Origin: Globisporangium splendens
Taxonomy: Eukaryota > Oomycota > Peronosporomycetes > Pythiales > Pythiaceae
Direction: 5' to 3'
NCBI GenBank assembly: GCA_006386115.1
Contig: VFIW01000045.1
Span: 248,001 to 312,000, forward strand
Length of the DNA stretch: 64,000 nt
Numbering within the stretch: position 1 is the first letter of the stretch; each line of letters begins with the position of its first letter. A program made the translations under genes and the position numbers. Below, piece after piece: positions 43,504 through 56,230 of this stretch. Under the pieces are notes generated by a model. That model was not told the origin of the DNA and made no database searches. It saw only the letters and a program-made list of their open reading frames with translations.

Positions 43504-46500
43504 ATGTACCAGCAGCGCCGCCCCGCCCCCGCCGCGTCGGCGTACGAGTCCCAGGCTGCGCGTTGGAAGCAGGGCTTCACGGCGCCCAGCCAGCAGCAGC
43601 AGCAGCAGCGTCACTCGGACCTCGAGGCTGCGCTCGTCGGCGAACTCTGCTCGTCCGTCGGCTCGTCGTCCTTCCCGCCGCGCGACGTCATCCAGAAGCT
43701 CGTGCGCTACCTCCCGAACCTGGACCACGACGTACGTGCTTGCGTTGTTGTATGCATGTGAGGTATTATATGCTGTGATGCTAATGGTTGTATGCGCGAT
43801 GTCTTGTGGGAGATATGTGCAGTACATGTGTGAGCTGCTCGATGACAAGTTCCAGAACCGCTTGTGGCAGGTATGGCGTGTGTTTATTCACTTGCAATAG
43901 CAGATAAGAAGTGCATATGCTGTAGGAAGATTGCGATGCATTGGACGCCAATTGATGGCGCATTAGAGCGCCTGTCGTTCGCTACCCAACTAGCGTTTTT
44001 TTCTACTGACCATTTGTTGACATGGCTCCATTAGGTGCAAGGCAAGGCGCTGTCGGTGCTGGACGCCATTTTGAAAACGGCAGACGCCGACTTTTACAAA
44101 CAGCACTACTACGAACGCGCATGCTTGCTGGAGGAATTGTGCAACTCGCGCAAGGACATCGTCAAGAACCGAGCCGACAAGGTGCGTTTGTGCCGCGCAT
44201 TGCGCGTATTTTTGCTTATTAACGAACTAACATTTCGCTCACTGTCATTGCCCATTTGTGTGCAAATGGAGCCTAGGTATTCAATATAATTAAAGAGTAT
44301 GTGCCACCTGCCCCTGCGCAACCCGAGTACCCAAGCCAGGAGAGTCAGCAGCAGCCCATGTACCACCCAGAACAGAACAATAGCATGCAGCAGGGCTACG
44401 ACAACAACCTCAGCTATACGCAGCCTCGACCCCAGATTGACTTGCTCGAAGAGTGGGAGGAGCCGCCTTTGGCGAGTTCGCAGGACTCGGTGGTGCCACC
44501 AACTTCAGTGCCATCGGCATTTGGGTTCATTGGTGCGGGGGCACCAGCAGCTCCGCAGACACCGCCTGCGCCAGCAGCAGCGCCTCCTGCTGCAGCTTAT
44601 CCGCCTTCAGCGCCACCCATGACCGAGTCCAGCTTCGGTTTCCTCAACACACCTGCAGCACCTGCTCCGCAGCAGCAAGAAGCTGAGGTCCAGCAGCAGC
44701 CGCTCAGCTCCACGTCAAGACCCCCTCACGATCGTCCTCTGCGAGTAGAAGATCTCGCGACGCAAAGCCGCGGACCTTCGCAACCGGTGGACCCAGCAGG
44801 TGTCACTCAGCAAGCAGATGTGCCTCCGACGAGCTCCGCGTTCGCATTCTTAGCAGCACCTGCACCAGTCACCCAAGTTGCCCGACCAGGCGGTGTGTGG
44901 GATGCGCTTCCTGCGCTGACTCCGATGCCCGTTGGAGTTTCGCCAACGAAACCTGAGGTACGCCTGGCTTGCATAGAAATCGTTTCCATGAGACAAACCA
45001 CTCATTCTGTTCATATCTTATCGACAGCCTGTACCAGAAGAGAAAGTGCACGACCCGATTCACGATGCGTTTGAAGGGCTGGATGCGGATACTGATAGCC
45101 ATCCATTGGATGCGGTCGATAATGCGCCCGTGTCGATGGACACGCCGTACCCAAGCGCGCAGGCGCCAGAGCAACCGACGCAGACTAGTGAACCGTTGCG
45201 GGAAGTCATTCTCGATATCGAGTTGCCCCCGGGACCAATGGGTCTCGTTCTCGACCGGACGATCTCGGACATGGCCGTGATCGAGCGCTTCATCCCGTTG
45301 CCATCTGGGGACAAGGGGTATCTGGAAATGCACCCTGCGATCTGTCCTGGTTGCGCATTGATCAGCATCAACTCTGTCAACGTCGAGAACAAGGGTCTCG
45401 AAGAAGTCGGACCCGTCCTCGCTGCGTTTGCTGCGATGCCGAAAGTACTGCGTTTTAAAAAGCTCATGAACAATGGCCGCACGGCGAATCCGTCGACGCT
45501 GCTCATGCCGTACATTCCGCCGCCGCCCGAAGAGGATGAAGCTAAGAAAGCGAGCGACGAACACATGACACGCCTGACGGAGTTCGGCGAGTCTCTGGAC
45601 GACATCGAACGCCAACTCGACGACATCATCCGACGCGAACAAGCCAACATCCCGATCGTCGACAAGAAGAACCAGTTGGCGCAATTGCATGGCCACGTCG
45701 AGAAAATCCAGACCCAGGGCATCGATTCCGTGATCCTCGGCCCAAATCCGCCACCAAACTTTGACGAAGTCAAGCAATTCCGATCGTCGCTTGTGCGTCG
45801 AGCCGATGCGCTGACGAAGCGAATCCAACGCACAGCAGAAGCACCAGCGGCAGCTGCTCCAGTGGAACCAGCAGCAACGCCTGGCTCGCCGGTGTCAGCA
45901 TTCAGCTTTGTGAGTGGCACGTCGTCCGTGAATGAAGAACCAATCTCGCTACCTGGCGCTGCAGCACCGGAAGGAGGCTCGGGTTTCCATTTCCTGAATG
46001 CGTCCCCAAGTACTCCACCTGTAGCGAGCCCGGTGGCGGCGTCGTCGGGCTTCAGCTTCATGCAGCAACAAGAGGCTGCAAACAACACCGCGTCGAGCTT
46101 TGCGTTCCTTCAGAACGCTCCTCCAGTAAGCACCGCGATGCTGCCACCAGTGTCTGAAGTGAGCTCCGTGTTTGCAGGTTTGAGTGTGCGAAACCCGTCT
46201 GCATCTGCGGTGAACGGCGCGTCGATGATGAGCGCTGGTCCACTGAGTCTGAGCGCGCTCGCGTTGTCCTCGTCGACGTCGTCGTCTGCGTCCACGTTCG
46301 CGATGTCGGACCCTTTGCAGGGAGCCCGCGCGCCAGCGTCGTCGTACTCGGCGTTCGGGTTTCTCTCATCGGCCTCGACCGATACGGATGAAGATGACGA
46401 CTACGTCGCCAACCCAGCTGCCGTCGGCGGCGCTTCGTCGCCCACCGCGTTCGGCTTTTTGAACGCGAGCACCGCCGCATCCTCTTCAGCCGCGAGCTCA

Positions 46501-46566
46501 GCGGCAGCGACGCACCCACCGGCCACTCTGCCAGGGTCGTCAGCGTTCTCGTTCATCTCCAACTAG
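43504..46566 (+). CDS. ENTH/VHS-like adaptor with PDZ domain and SxFxF repeats
   Basis: Five exons (43504-43731, 43823-43870, 44035-44181, 44277-44957, 45028-46566) give 880 residues. The first 165 residues form a helical ENTH/VHS-type domain (PPRDVIQKLVRYLPNLDHD, VQGKALSVLDAILKTADADF, ADKVFNIIKEY), as in membrane-trafficking adaptors. A disordered Pro/Ala/Gln-rich linker follows. About residues 405-500 carry a PDZ-like domain (LREVILDIELPPGPMGLVLD, CPGCALISINSVNVENKG). A coiled-coil segment comes next (GESLDDIERQLDDIIRREQ). The linkers contain ten copies of a short motif, [ST]xFxF followed by I, L, V or M, for example SAFGFI, SSFGFL, SGFHFL and, at the C-terminus, SAFSFISN. The motif is a likely interaction site, perhaps for a coat or accessory protein. 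Confidence 0.82.
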
Positions 46567-46733
46567 AAAGAAGAGAAGCAATTGTCGTACAAATAGGTGG
46601 TATGAAGCCATGCTCATCATATCAGTGTTGCTGTTGTTGCCTTTTTATCGTCTGCGACATGATTAGGTACGCATTTTCGATGCGGTTAAGTTCGTCTTTT
46701 TTCCATCGTTTTCAAGGTGCATCAAAGTATCAG

Positions 46734-47705
46734 ATGCGATCCACAGAAGAAGCGCGCGTGGCGCTGCGCAAGTGCTTCCGCTTTGCCGACCGCGATCGAA
46801 AAGGTGGCGACATATTGCACATGGTCCTCACGTGACACACCCGTTCTGCTTATAACTGTGTGATCCTATTATCCGCCCAGGCTACTTGAACCTGCAGGAC
46901 TTGAAATGTGGTGTGGCGGCTGCGCTCGGCATCCGTGCGTCCAAAGTAAGAGATGACTGCGTGTGTTGATGCTATTTGGCGCATACAGGACACATTTACA
47001 ATCTGTAAACTTCTCACTCATCTTTCCTTGCTTTTGCTTGCCTGAGTAGTTGATGCTGACGCAAATCTTTCAAGGATTCGTGCCTGGTACGTCGTTCGTC
47101 AAACTTGGCTTCTCGGTTGGAGCACTCAAATGACGATTCCTTTTCTATATCTGAGACGTGAAGACGATGAGCGTGGTGGCATATGTGCGATCCAAGCCCC
47201 TGTTGAAACATTCGTCGAGGTGCTGCTCGCGCGGATGCAGCACACGGACCTCCTCGAAGACATCCGTCGCGCGTTCAAAGCCATGGATCTGCGCGCGCAG
47301 GGCTTCATCACACTCGAGAGCTTCGAGGCGGTGTGCTTGTCATGAATCAAATGCGTGCGCCGTTTCGTGTCTCTCATACGGCTTCGTGTATGTTTCCATA
47401 TCCTTTACCTGCTTACTACATCCAGGCGTGCTGTCTGGTGCTCCCGCATATCTCCAAGCAAATCCTGCTCGGTGCGTTTCGCGAAGCCGACCGCGACGGC
47501 GACGGAAGGGTGCGTGCCTTCGTGTGCTCGCATATTGCACATACTTGTTCATAATGAGCTGCAAACAGCTCGTAATTACGCTGAGCTATGCATCATTTAC
47601 TCACAGTCATTTCTTGCACAGGTGACGTATCAAGATTTTGAGACAATGTACCTAACAGCAGTCGAGCTCAATAAGAGCCAATCACAGACAGCCAATTTGT
47701 TCTAG
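46734..47705 (+). CDS. Small EF-hand calcium-binding protein (calmodulin-like)
   Basis: Six short exons (46734-46803, 46881-46945, 47050-47086, 47164-47330, 47426-47509, 47622-47705) give 168 residues, with all junctions in phase. The helix-loop-helix pattern of calmodulin relatives is visible: LRKCFRFADRDRKGYLNLQD (degenerate loop 1), DIRRAFKAMDLRAQGFITLE (degenerate loop 3), and LGAFREADRDGDGRVTYQDF with a canonical loop DRDGDGRVTYQDF. Only the last loop has a full set of calcium ligands (Asp, Asp, Asp, Arg, Gln, Asp). The frame is open upstream to 46602, so the true start could be earlier. The large number of introns for so short a gene is unlike most of the window. Confidence 0.78.
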
Positions 47706-47990
47706 ACAAAGTATAATTGGCGGATTACACCACGTAAATAACGTAAATACCTGTTATGAACCAATCAACAACAAATGTACTTGAACCGTTTCGCGCTGAT
47801 ATGTATTTTATCATCTCTGTGTTATCTTGTCCATTTGAGAAGTGGACTCGAAGAAAGCGGTGCGAGTGCGGACGCGCAGTTCAGCGTCACAAACGAAGGT
47901 GAGCAGCGGGTTTACATGCGGGATACGCGTCTCTACCTGCGCGCATGTGTATTTGATGGTTGCTGTGTGTACGTGTGCGCATGTGTAGAG

Positions 47991-49377
47991 ATGTCGAACG
48001 GGAGTAATGCTGCGGTCGATGGCGACGCCGCCACCAAGCAGCGCGTGATGGACCTGCTGAGTCGTCCAGAGAATGCGAATTGCGCGGATTGCAATGCGCC
48101 CAGTCCAAAGTGCGTCACCCTCTCACTAACCACTGATTCCCGACGGTTGCTGATACCGACTGACACATGCATGATGGCGTCACGTTTGCATTTCTCTTTA
48201 GATGGGCGTCGGTCACGCACGGCTGTTTTATCTGCACACAGTGCGCCGGTGTGCATCGCTCTTTGGGTGTGCACGTTTCCTTCGTGCTCAGCTGCACACT
48301 CGACAAGTGGACGGTACGCCATGCTCCTTTCCACATCTTTGGCGTAGTGAAGCCGCCTTTCATGGATTAACTAAATTGGACTGACGCATTTGCATACAGG
48401 CTGCGCAAGTTCAAGTCGCGGAATCCGTGGGGAATGTTAAGCTCAACGAGATAATGGAGTACTCGGTGCCCGAAGCGTTCGAAAAGCCCAACGCTACGAC
48501 GCCGCGGACCGAGCGCGAGCGGTACATTCGCGCCAAGTATGAGGACGAGCTCTTCAAGATCAGTCCGAGCAAGAAGAAGCAGCACGCTGTGTCCTCGGGC
48601 GGCTCGTCGTCATCGACGACGAATCTGTCACCATCAGCATCCTCGACGATGCTTGCGACGTCCAGTCCAGCGTCCGTGGGTGGCGCTACTGTTCCAACGC
48701 CAACGAATCACGGCATGGTCGAGTACGTTGGCGTGCTCACGATTGAGCTCGTCGAAGGCGCGGACCTCGCGGGTGTCGACATCAATGGCAAGTGCGATCC
48801 GTACGTGACGTTCCACTTGGGCGAGCAGTCGATCACGAGCACGCGGATCAACAACAATGTGAACCCGCACTGGAACCAGACGCTCATGCTCTCGTGGGAC
48901 GGCACGTCGCCGCTCATCGCCGAGGTCTTTGACCATAACAAGATCAGCTCGGACCGCGCGATGGGCCGCACCGTGATCGACGCGCAGAGTCTCGCGCCGC
49001 TTCTCAAGACGACGACGACGACGGAGGAGACTGTGGATGACTGGTATCAGGTGCTGATGCCGCGCGAGTGGGCCCATAATTTCGGCGAGCACATGGTTGC
49101 GGGCGCCGAGGGCATGGGCAAAGGCTTGTACAAGGGCATCACGGGCGTGTGGAAGGATCCGATCAAGGGCGCCAAGCAGGATGGCATCGGAGGGTTCGCC
49201 AAGGGCGTTGGCAGAGGCGTGGCCGGCGTCGTGTACCGACCGATCAAGGGACTCGGGTCCATGGTCAAACAGACCGCGCTCTCGGTCGGCGTTGGCAAGA
49301 AAAAGCGCGGCAGCTCCTGCGAAGAGCTCGTCGAAGCGGGAGCACTGCACTTGCGCCTCGCGCTGCAGAAGTTTTAA
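47991..49377 (+). CDS. ArfGAP with C2 domain
   Basis: Three exons (47991-48109, 48202-48313, 48400-49377) give 402 residues. The first 130 residues are an ArfGAP domain, which triggers GTP hydrolysis on Arf: [36 protein letters not shown] with the CxxCx16CxxC zinc finger and the arginine finger in GVHRSLG, then [20 protein letters not shown] and [16 protein letters not shown] Ser-rich linker leads to a C2 domain (about 185-300): [67 protein letters not shown], which usually binds phospholipid, often with calcium. The C-terminal Gly/Lys-rich segment may help bind membrane. This ArfGAP-C2 order is that of plant AGD12/13. The gene ends 302 bp from the NUP155 stop, in convergent orientation. Confidence 0.88.
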
Positions 49378-49679
49378 AAGTACCTGCAAAAAGACGAGTA
49401 CAGTGAGTCCCATCGCTGCGCATTTTCGGCACAAAACGCGCGCGCAGCATGGAGAGCGACGATGACAACAGACGCCTAGAAAAAGAAAAAAAGACAGCAA
49501 CGTGTAATTTATTCGTAATTTCTGAAGAGAGAGTGTTGGCGCAGACCTGGAAAGTGGCGTCCTTGGCAAACATGGCATCACCACGTCCATTCTTTTTACT
49601 TGCTGAATCGCTAGATGCCGTCCAGGTTGCTTGCCGTTCTTCTTCGTTCGTCTTCTCGTTTACACTATCGTTTCTTCGC
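49378..49679. other. Convergent spacer between ArfGAP-C2 and NUP155
   Basis: Just over 300 bases with the 3' ends of both genes. No gene or repeat is visible. Confidence 0.4.
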
Positions 49680-52600
49680 CTACATGAGGTTGCGGAAGGC
49701 AAGCAAATCGCTCTTCAGGCGTCGGTATTGCTCCAAGAGCGTCGACGCATCAATGTGTTCATCTGGACAACGTAGCACACAAGATTGCGATGAGTTTCCA
49801 TGGTCCCATACGACACAATGTGCTGGACAAGACAAACAAGATAAAGAACTTACCTAATGGGATTGCCTTGAGATCGGTGATAAAGTCGTCGCACAGGTCC
49901 ACGAGGTGAGGGCAGCAAGCAGCGAAATCGGCAAGTTGATTCTTTCCTGCGCGAGGAGAAATCGCGTGCTTCTTCCACAGCGTGATCATTGCAAACATGG
50001 ACTGCAACAAGTGCAGCGTCCATGTCAAACTGCCCTGTTCACGGTAGATCTGCTCGTAGTAGCTCAGCAGGACGCGGTACGGCACGCCGACGTCCAAGAA
50101 CATCTTCAGGACCCAGTTGAACGTCGTGGCATCAATGGACGATGACGACGACGACGTGATCCCAGCAGCATACGATGGCCGTTGGGTCAAGCGCAAATAC
50201 CACGACGAGACTTGCTCCAACTGCTTGGCCAGGAAGCCAACTGGGAACACGAATCCACCGAGAGCAGACGCCGTCGAGCCACCATGAGAATCATCACCGC
50301 TGTAGTAAAGCGTCTTGCCCAGTCGGAGCACCTTGCCTTGCAATTGACCGATCCAGAGACCGCTCTCAAACGAGGTCATGCCGCTGAACTGGGCAGACAG
50401 ACCAGCAGTTTCGCACTGGTCCGCTCGCCACGCGTTAAATTCTGGGTTGCTAGACGATGGTGGAACGATACTGAAAATAATCTTTCGCCACAACGAGGCA
50501 ACCACGTCGGCTTCTTCGGAATTGCACGAGTGGATGATGTGCAGGCACTCGGACCACATATCGTATTTCGCAGCAAACTGGTTGTACAACGTCGACGCAT
50601 CGAAGATCTTGAACGTCAGCATCTTGAGGTCGTCTTTACGCTCACGCAATTCATCTTCGTCAGGATTCATAGATGCTTCCAACTCAATCGTACTCTGCTC
50701 CAGCGCCTTCAGCACACGCACTTGCAGTTGGAGGACATCCAGCACATCGCGCACTTCACGGGCTGCATCTGCTGCTTCTCCGACTTCTTCCAAACTCTTC
50801 AAGCACCCAAGCGCCTTAGAAACGTAGTATTGACGCTTGACAATGTCAGGATTGCTCTCAAGAGCCACGCCATTGTCCTCATCGCTGTTGTCCTCATGGG
50901 CACGAGACCACCACACCTTCGCGGCGACCAAGTACTTTTGCTGATCCATGTACAGCTTGATCAGCAAGTCTTGATCTTTCTCTTTCAGGAAATCTTCAAT
51001 AAACGGCGATCGAATCGACGTCAGCAACTGGGAATGGCCGTTCTCAAACAACCATGTGTACAAAAGCTCATGAAACTCGCCATCTTCAGACGCGAGCGCG
51101 AAATGCAAGATCTCTTCTACGTATTTGCTTCGCGTTTCTTCGTCGAGACTGACCATATCGTCTATTGATTGCGGGCTCTGGCCAGACTTCTGTGCTTTGT
51201 CACTATTCAGCACCCGCTGAAGCGTCAGGAGAATGCAGCCGAAACAGTTTCGCTTCCAGGTCAGCTTGGCTCCACTCAGATCAGAAGCAGCTGCATCGTG
51301 GAAGTTCTTGGCACATGCAAGCGAGAGCTTCACAGCTCCTTCGTAAAAGTTGAGGAGAGCGTAATCATCGCAAATACCCTGGAGAACTTCAATGCAATCC
51401 TCAGTGTCCCACATATGGCACGAATTCAGGAACTGAGAAAGCGATTCCTTCAGGTATGCCTTGCGAGCGCTTGGTGCACTCAGTTTCGCCATCGCCAGAC
51501 TCTTGTACCCTTGGTAGTGCCACAGATCAGCGACGGAGAAAAACGATGGACATTGCTCGCGAAGTTGCTTGATAAGGTACTGGTTGTTCTCGTTTCTACC
51601 ACGCATCAGTGATTTGATCATCACCTTTGCAGCTGTAGTACCCTCGGCAGTAGAGACGAAATCACTGAAGCTCAAACGAGCGAGTGGCTCTTCAAGAGAC
51701 ACCTTGTAGTCCAACGCAATGCGCAACAGCGAAATGCCTTCGATGCTTCGCAGCACCAACTGGTACACATAGTACAGCGATCGCTGCTCGGCTTTGAATC
51801 GCATTTCTCGCTGCAACTGTTCTTCTGTTCGGTTCTTTTGGTATCGGCTCGCCAGCTCGGAAACACGAGAGAAAGCATCGCCTTCACCCAACCCGTCGAC
51901 ACCCGCATTGTTCTCCAAGACAGAGCCACTGCTAATGGAAACTGCATACGGACCCGCACTTTCCATGAGCTGGCGAAGCTGGAACAAAATCTCACGAATC
52001 TCATCGAGCTTCTCAACGGAATGCACAGTCTCGTATGTGACAGTAGCGCCAGCTTGATCCGACGACTTGGAAGAACTGCCAGGCACACGGGCGACGACAC
52101 GCTTACCGATCGACTTCAGGCACCAGAGCGGTCGCAGGAGACGAGTTACAAACATCACGAGACCGTCGTGCTGGTAAGAAAAGCCAAACTCCGTCGTCAA
52201 CACGATTCTCGTACTCGTGCTCGTCGACTCCATTTGCCCTGCGTTATCCACGCCGGCAGCGTTTCCTTGGCCACATTCGAAGATACCTTGCATTGCCGCC
52301 GTGTAGATGTAGTCGTCACTCTTGATTCCAGTTCGACGGCCAACAAGTGACGCAGCCGTCGTCTCGCTCGTAAGCGGGTCGCTTTGTACACCACACGCGA
52401 GCGCGATGAGCATGCAGCAGACTTGAATCTCACCGAAGCATCGGATGAACGGCGCAAGCGAAGCCTTGAGCTCGCTTCCTCTCGAGAGCAGGAGAATGCG
52501 ATGTAGCTGATCAATTGGACGGATCTTTTTGAACACTTGGATACCAGCGTTCGTCAGACACAGGAAATGGCGCGAAGGTTGCGAGTATTGCAGCGCCATC

Positions 52601-54183
52601 TCGCCAACGATCGAGACAGCATCATTACTTCCATTCGACATCTCGTCAAACGAACGCTTCGAGCCATTACGCGCCGCACCGGCCGACGCGTCCGTCGAGG
52701 TCGTTTGCTCGTTCAGATCCAACTCCTTGATCTCCACGACCTTGCCGATGCACGAGTCAAGCGAGACGGATTCGCGAATAGTGGGCTTGCGCGAGGTCGT
52801 CTGCGTGGGAATAGACGTCGTAATCGGGTCGTGTGCGATCCCGACAAGCTGATCTTGCTGATCTTTTCTGCCATCGACAGCCAAAAACACACCCTTGCGG
52901 TGGAACGACACGTGCACCGAGGACGGCGACTTCCCTGGCGCATATCCTGGCTGCATGCCTTCCTTGCTGTGGTAGGGCGGCGCATCCGCGAGCGAGATCG
53001 CAGGCGGCGGCAAGCGGATGTACACGATCTCGAGTCGGCTCGGGCGCTTCGTGCGAGGAATCGCGTTGCCGACCGTGTACGTGCGTCGCGAGTACGCTGT
53101 AATGTAGAATCGGATCGCGTTGGACGCGACGGCGACCAGATTGACGAACGCAGACTCTTCCCGCGGGATCACTGCGAGCGACACGATCTGCATGTTCGCA
53201 TTCTGAAACAAACGCTCATCAGGGCACGACACACGCGTGCGTCGGTTCTCGCGTGCGTACTTGGCACCGGCTTCGAGTAAATTCAACGAGCACACGACCT
53301 TCGTGTCCTCGCCCGACACGCCCTGATCGAACAGCGTGATGTGGCCATTTTCGTGCAGCGAGTACAGAATCTGCCGCTCTTCGTCGTTCGCGAACTCCAA
53401 AATCTTTCCCGGGGAGCTCGTGAGACCCATGAGGAACGACGGTAGGTACGCAGCATACGTCGACGTGTGCGCGATCTTCTTGCACGGTTTGTTGAAAAAC
53501 GGGATCGCGCTGCTGCTCTCGGCGTCGGGACCGTACAGGAACTCGTACACGGATCCGTCCGATCCACCAAAGAAGATGCGGCCATTACGCGTCGTCACGA
53601 TGCGTCTCACGACGCAATTGTCGGTACTCACGCTCAGCTTCGTGCGCTGCAGCTTGACGGCGCCGCCCTGCGGATCGTTGTTCTCGTACAACACCGCGAC
53701 CAGGAGCACTTCGACGGTCGTGGCCACGACGAGCACGTGCTGCACTTTGTCCGTGAACACGCCCGGTGCGGGCTTCACGCAGATACCGACGGCGACGACG
53801 GCCTGGTCGAACTCAAACACGGCAAACTTGCCGCGCGTCTTGTAGTTCCACAGAAACAGCCGCGTGTCCACCGACGTCCACGCGTAGTCGATGGCATGGA
53901 GCAGCCCCGAGAGCGTGATGGACTTGGTGTCCTCGAGCGACGTGGCGATGACGCCCGGTAGCGGGATGACGTTGCCCTTCTTCACGATTTGCGGGCACCA
54001 CTGCGTCGCGTACGGCTCGAAGAAGTAGTTCTGCGGCTCGGACTGGTTCGCGAGCTGGTCGTAGAGGTCCGGGTACTGCGCGTCCTCGCGCGCGACCTGG
54101 TCTACGCGGTTCTTGGCGTCCGCCAGCCCCTTGAGCAGCCGCTGCGTGCGCTGCGCCTCGTCCGTCGTCTGCGGCTCGCCCAT
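49680..54183 (-). CDS. NUP155: Nucleoporin NUP155 (Nup170 family)
   Basis: NUP155 is a structural protein of the inner ring of the nuclear pore. Two exons (54183-49854 and 49762-49680) give 1470 residues, close to the human 1391. The N-terminal half is a beta-propeller: YPDLYDQLANQSEP, IPLPGVIATSLEDTKSI, TSVDTRLFLWNYKTRGKFA, FTDKVQHVLVVATTVEVLLV, IFFGGSDGSVYEFLYGPD, ILYSLHENGHITLFDQG, LEIVYIRLPPP. The C-terminal half is an alpha-solenoid: IALDYKVSLEEPLARLSFSD and LWHYQGYKSLAMAKLSAPSA. The small last exon ends LLEQYRRLKSDLLAFRNLM. It runs divergently from the truncated transposase-like gene on its right. Confidence 0.93.
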
Positions 54184-54713
54184 TGTGTGCTGCTTTCCAA
54201 TGTCTAAAGGCGTTTAGTGTGGCGGGTGGAGGCGCGCGCGACAAATGCGGGCGGCGGTCGGGCGGGCGGGTTGGGCAGGCGGGTCGGGCGAGCACGCTCA
54301 ATGGTCAACGGCGGGTTAAGATCCCGAACGTCCCGAATATAGGAGCTACTACGGAAGTTAGGGACGAATGACAGTTTGCAGTTGCGTAGTTTATATTCAA
54401 ATAAATCACACACCTATACCACCCTCGTTCCTGCAACCTAAGATGGAACAGAAAAAGTACGCATTTAAGTTGCAATTCGACCAAAAGCACCCATACATAT
54501 TTCCAGTCTGACGAGTATGTATGAAAACTTCAGGTCAGGAAAAATACTCTCTCGATTTGTACAGTTCGATGCTGGCTAAGTTCGATCCGACAGAGGTAAC
54601 TGAAATGAGATTTTGCGTGTCAATTCGATTAGGTACGAGAGGGGGCAAATAACAGCTGCTCAGCTTCGACTTTTGTTGGGCGAACGCATACACCACGTGT
54701 CGCTTGCTCGGAA
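54184..54713. promoter_or_regulatory. Divergent region between NUP155 and the truncated transposase-like gene
   Basis: A spacer of about 530 bp, GC-rich close to NUP155 (a GGGC/GGGT-rich stretch near 54240-54300), then AT-richer. No gene supported. Confidence 0.4.
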
Positions 54714-55549
54714 ATGGAGAATCAAGCGGACGCCGACGCAGACCTGCAGTCTGGCAATGTAATCGACATTACACGGGTAGGTACGTATGTACATTTACAC
54801 TCTGTACAATTATACACTGACAAATCGGCTACAATCGCAATTTTTTCCAGGAAAGCAAAGGCTGAGATGCGCGAAAAAGCCAGTCCCGGCAAGACACATG
54901 TCCCCGCACGAAAGCACGGGCAAATGCGAAAGCGACAAGTGCGTCTGTGATTCAGACGACGACTTTCGTTTACCAAGCGAAGAAGGTTGGTGCCTTCAGG
55001 CTCTGCAGTGTGAGTATTTGTACAAATGTAACAACTCTTGGCTGTTGTTTCTCACTCAAAGCGTGCGCCCTCACTCGATTGCAAGTACTGAAACGTCCAC
55101 GCAGAAACCGAAATGCAAGTACAACTTGGCAAGCAATTGTTGGGTCATCAGCGAGATTAGCATGATTTCGTTTGTCCCTCTGTGTAATATTCGAGTATGG
55201 ATATCCTTTTGTTGCAGCCATATCTGCCGTGTCGAAGCAAAAAAGACGACGCGAATCCACAGATATCACCGAGAGCGATGCAGATACAGAACGAAGTGGC
55301 CACTGCGAGCGAGTACCTCGCCGTAGAATGAGCGCCACGTGGGATCAGAGGATGCAAACGGAGAAAGCACGAAGCACAGCCAGCAATCTTGTCGACCCAA
55401 TGCAAGTGAAAAACTTCCGCTCGTGGGATGACTTCCACATGTCGCTTGAACTGTACTGCTCAAACCAGCATCTTCGCTTCCGTATTCGCGACTCCGAAAC
55501 AACTGCGAAGTATTACAGGTATGTTGTATGTAAAGTTGCTTTTGTGTAA
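54714..55549 (+). pseudogene. Truncated FAR1/ZSWIM3-like (MULE-type) N-terminal gene, cut by an LTR
   Basis: Exons 54714-54780, 54851-54985 and 55218-55518 join in phase. They encode an acidic start (MENQADADADLQSGNVIDIT), a Cys/basic segment (KCESDKCVCDSDDDF), and then FRSWDDFHMSLELYCSNQHL, FRIRDSETTAKYYR. The last part resembles the N-terminal domain of ZSWIM3/FAR1-like proteins derived from Mutator transposases (SWxxF, then FRxRxSxS). The third exon runs into a GTATGT donor at 55519, and a solo LTR begins at 55545, 26 bases later. If unspliced, the frame ends in the first TAA of the LTR at 55549. I see no continuation on the other side of the repeats, so the gene has been cut or lost its 3' part. 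Confidence 0.5.
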
Positions 55550-56230
55550 GAGGCTATCCGAGACAGCCTCAAACACGGCACGCACGCTTGCGCTTGAGAG
55601 GAAGATTTGAGAGGAACTTGGCAAAATTACAACTGAATTGAAATGGGCTTATGGTTCCTGACACTGCATGTAAAACACCACTAGGGCTCCTAGAGGTTTT
55701 ATGCATAAAACCTAAACATGCAGAAATAAGACCTGTGAACCTGATATATAAATCCTTGGGTACACTGAGGTTGAACCTACGGGATCTTCGAGAAACTTGA
55801 ACTTCAAGTCTTGTATAAAATCCCTGCGAAGTGAATGGCTCATGCCACTCACTTCAGGTGGTAGAGACACGTCGGTCTCGTCGCCAGTCCAGTTTCCCAA
55901 GCAGGAACCATTACTCAGTACTTGGTTAGTACATGGATGTCATCGCTCAGTACTGATCATCACAGAGATCGCTCGTGACGTCATGGGATGACGTCACATG
56001 TGCATGTGGGGACTGTCGTACCGTAACCCCTTTGTTATTTGTCTCTCCACCATCACACTGAAGGTGGTGTGTGGCACACTAGATCTGTGGACAGATCCCA
56101 CTTCATGTAATCGCGCACAGCTCCCTCCTTCTTTTTGGACACAGCGTTATCGCTGTGCCCTTCCTCTCACCTGCGCTTCCTCGCACGTGTGACACGCCGT
56201 GTAACGGGCTATCCCGTCACACCTTTTACA
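55545..56230 (-). repeat. Solo LTR in inverted orientation
   Basis: The segment begins TGTAAGAGGCTATCCGAGAC, the exact reverse complement of the end of the LTR at 57087-57113, and ends TTTTACA at 56230, giving TGT...ACA termini over 686 bp. It is related to the two LTRs on its right but diverged, and has the opposite orientation. Shared features include two TGACGTCA palindromes 13 bp apart (55976 and 55989), a hairpin near the U3 end (CGGGATAGCCCG when reversed) and the AGGTTTTA blocks. No internal retroelement sequence joins it. Clean five-base target duplications were not seen. Confidence 0.7.

Noticed and set aside
44869..45828. Minus-strand frame of 319 codons opposite the ENTH/VHS-PDZ gene
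   Set aside because: The plus strand shows a PDZ-like domain and in-phase exons; the antisense frame is Arg/His-rich and unmatched.
48634..49590. Minus-strand frame of 318 codons opposite the ArfGAP-C2 gene
   Set aside because: Arg/His/Leu-rich shadow with no start context or domain.
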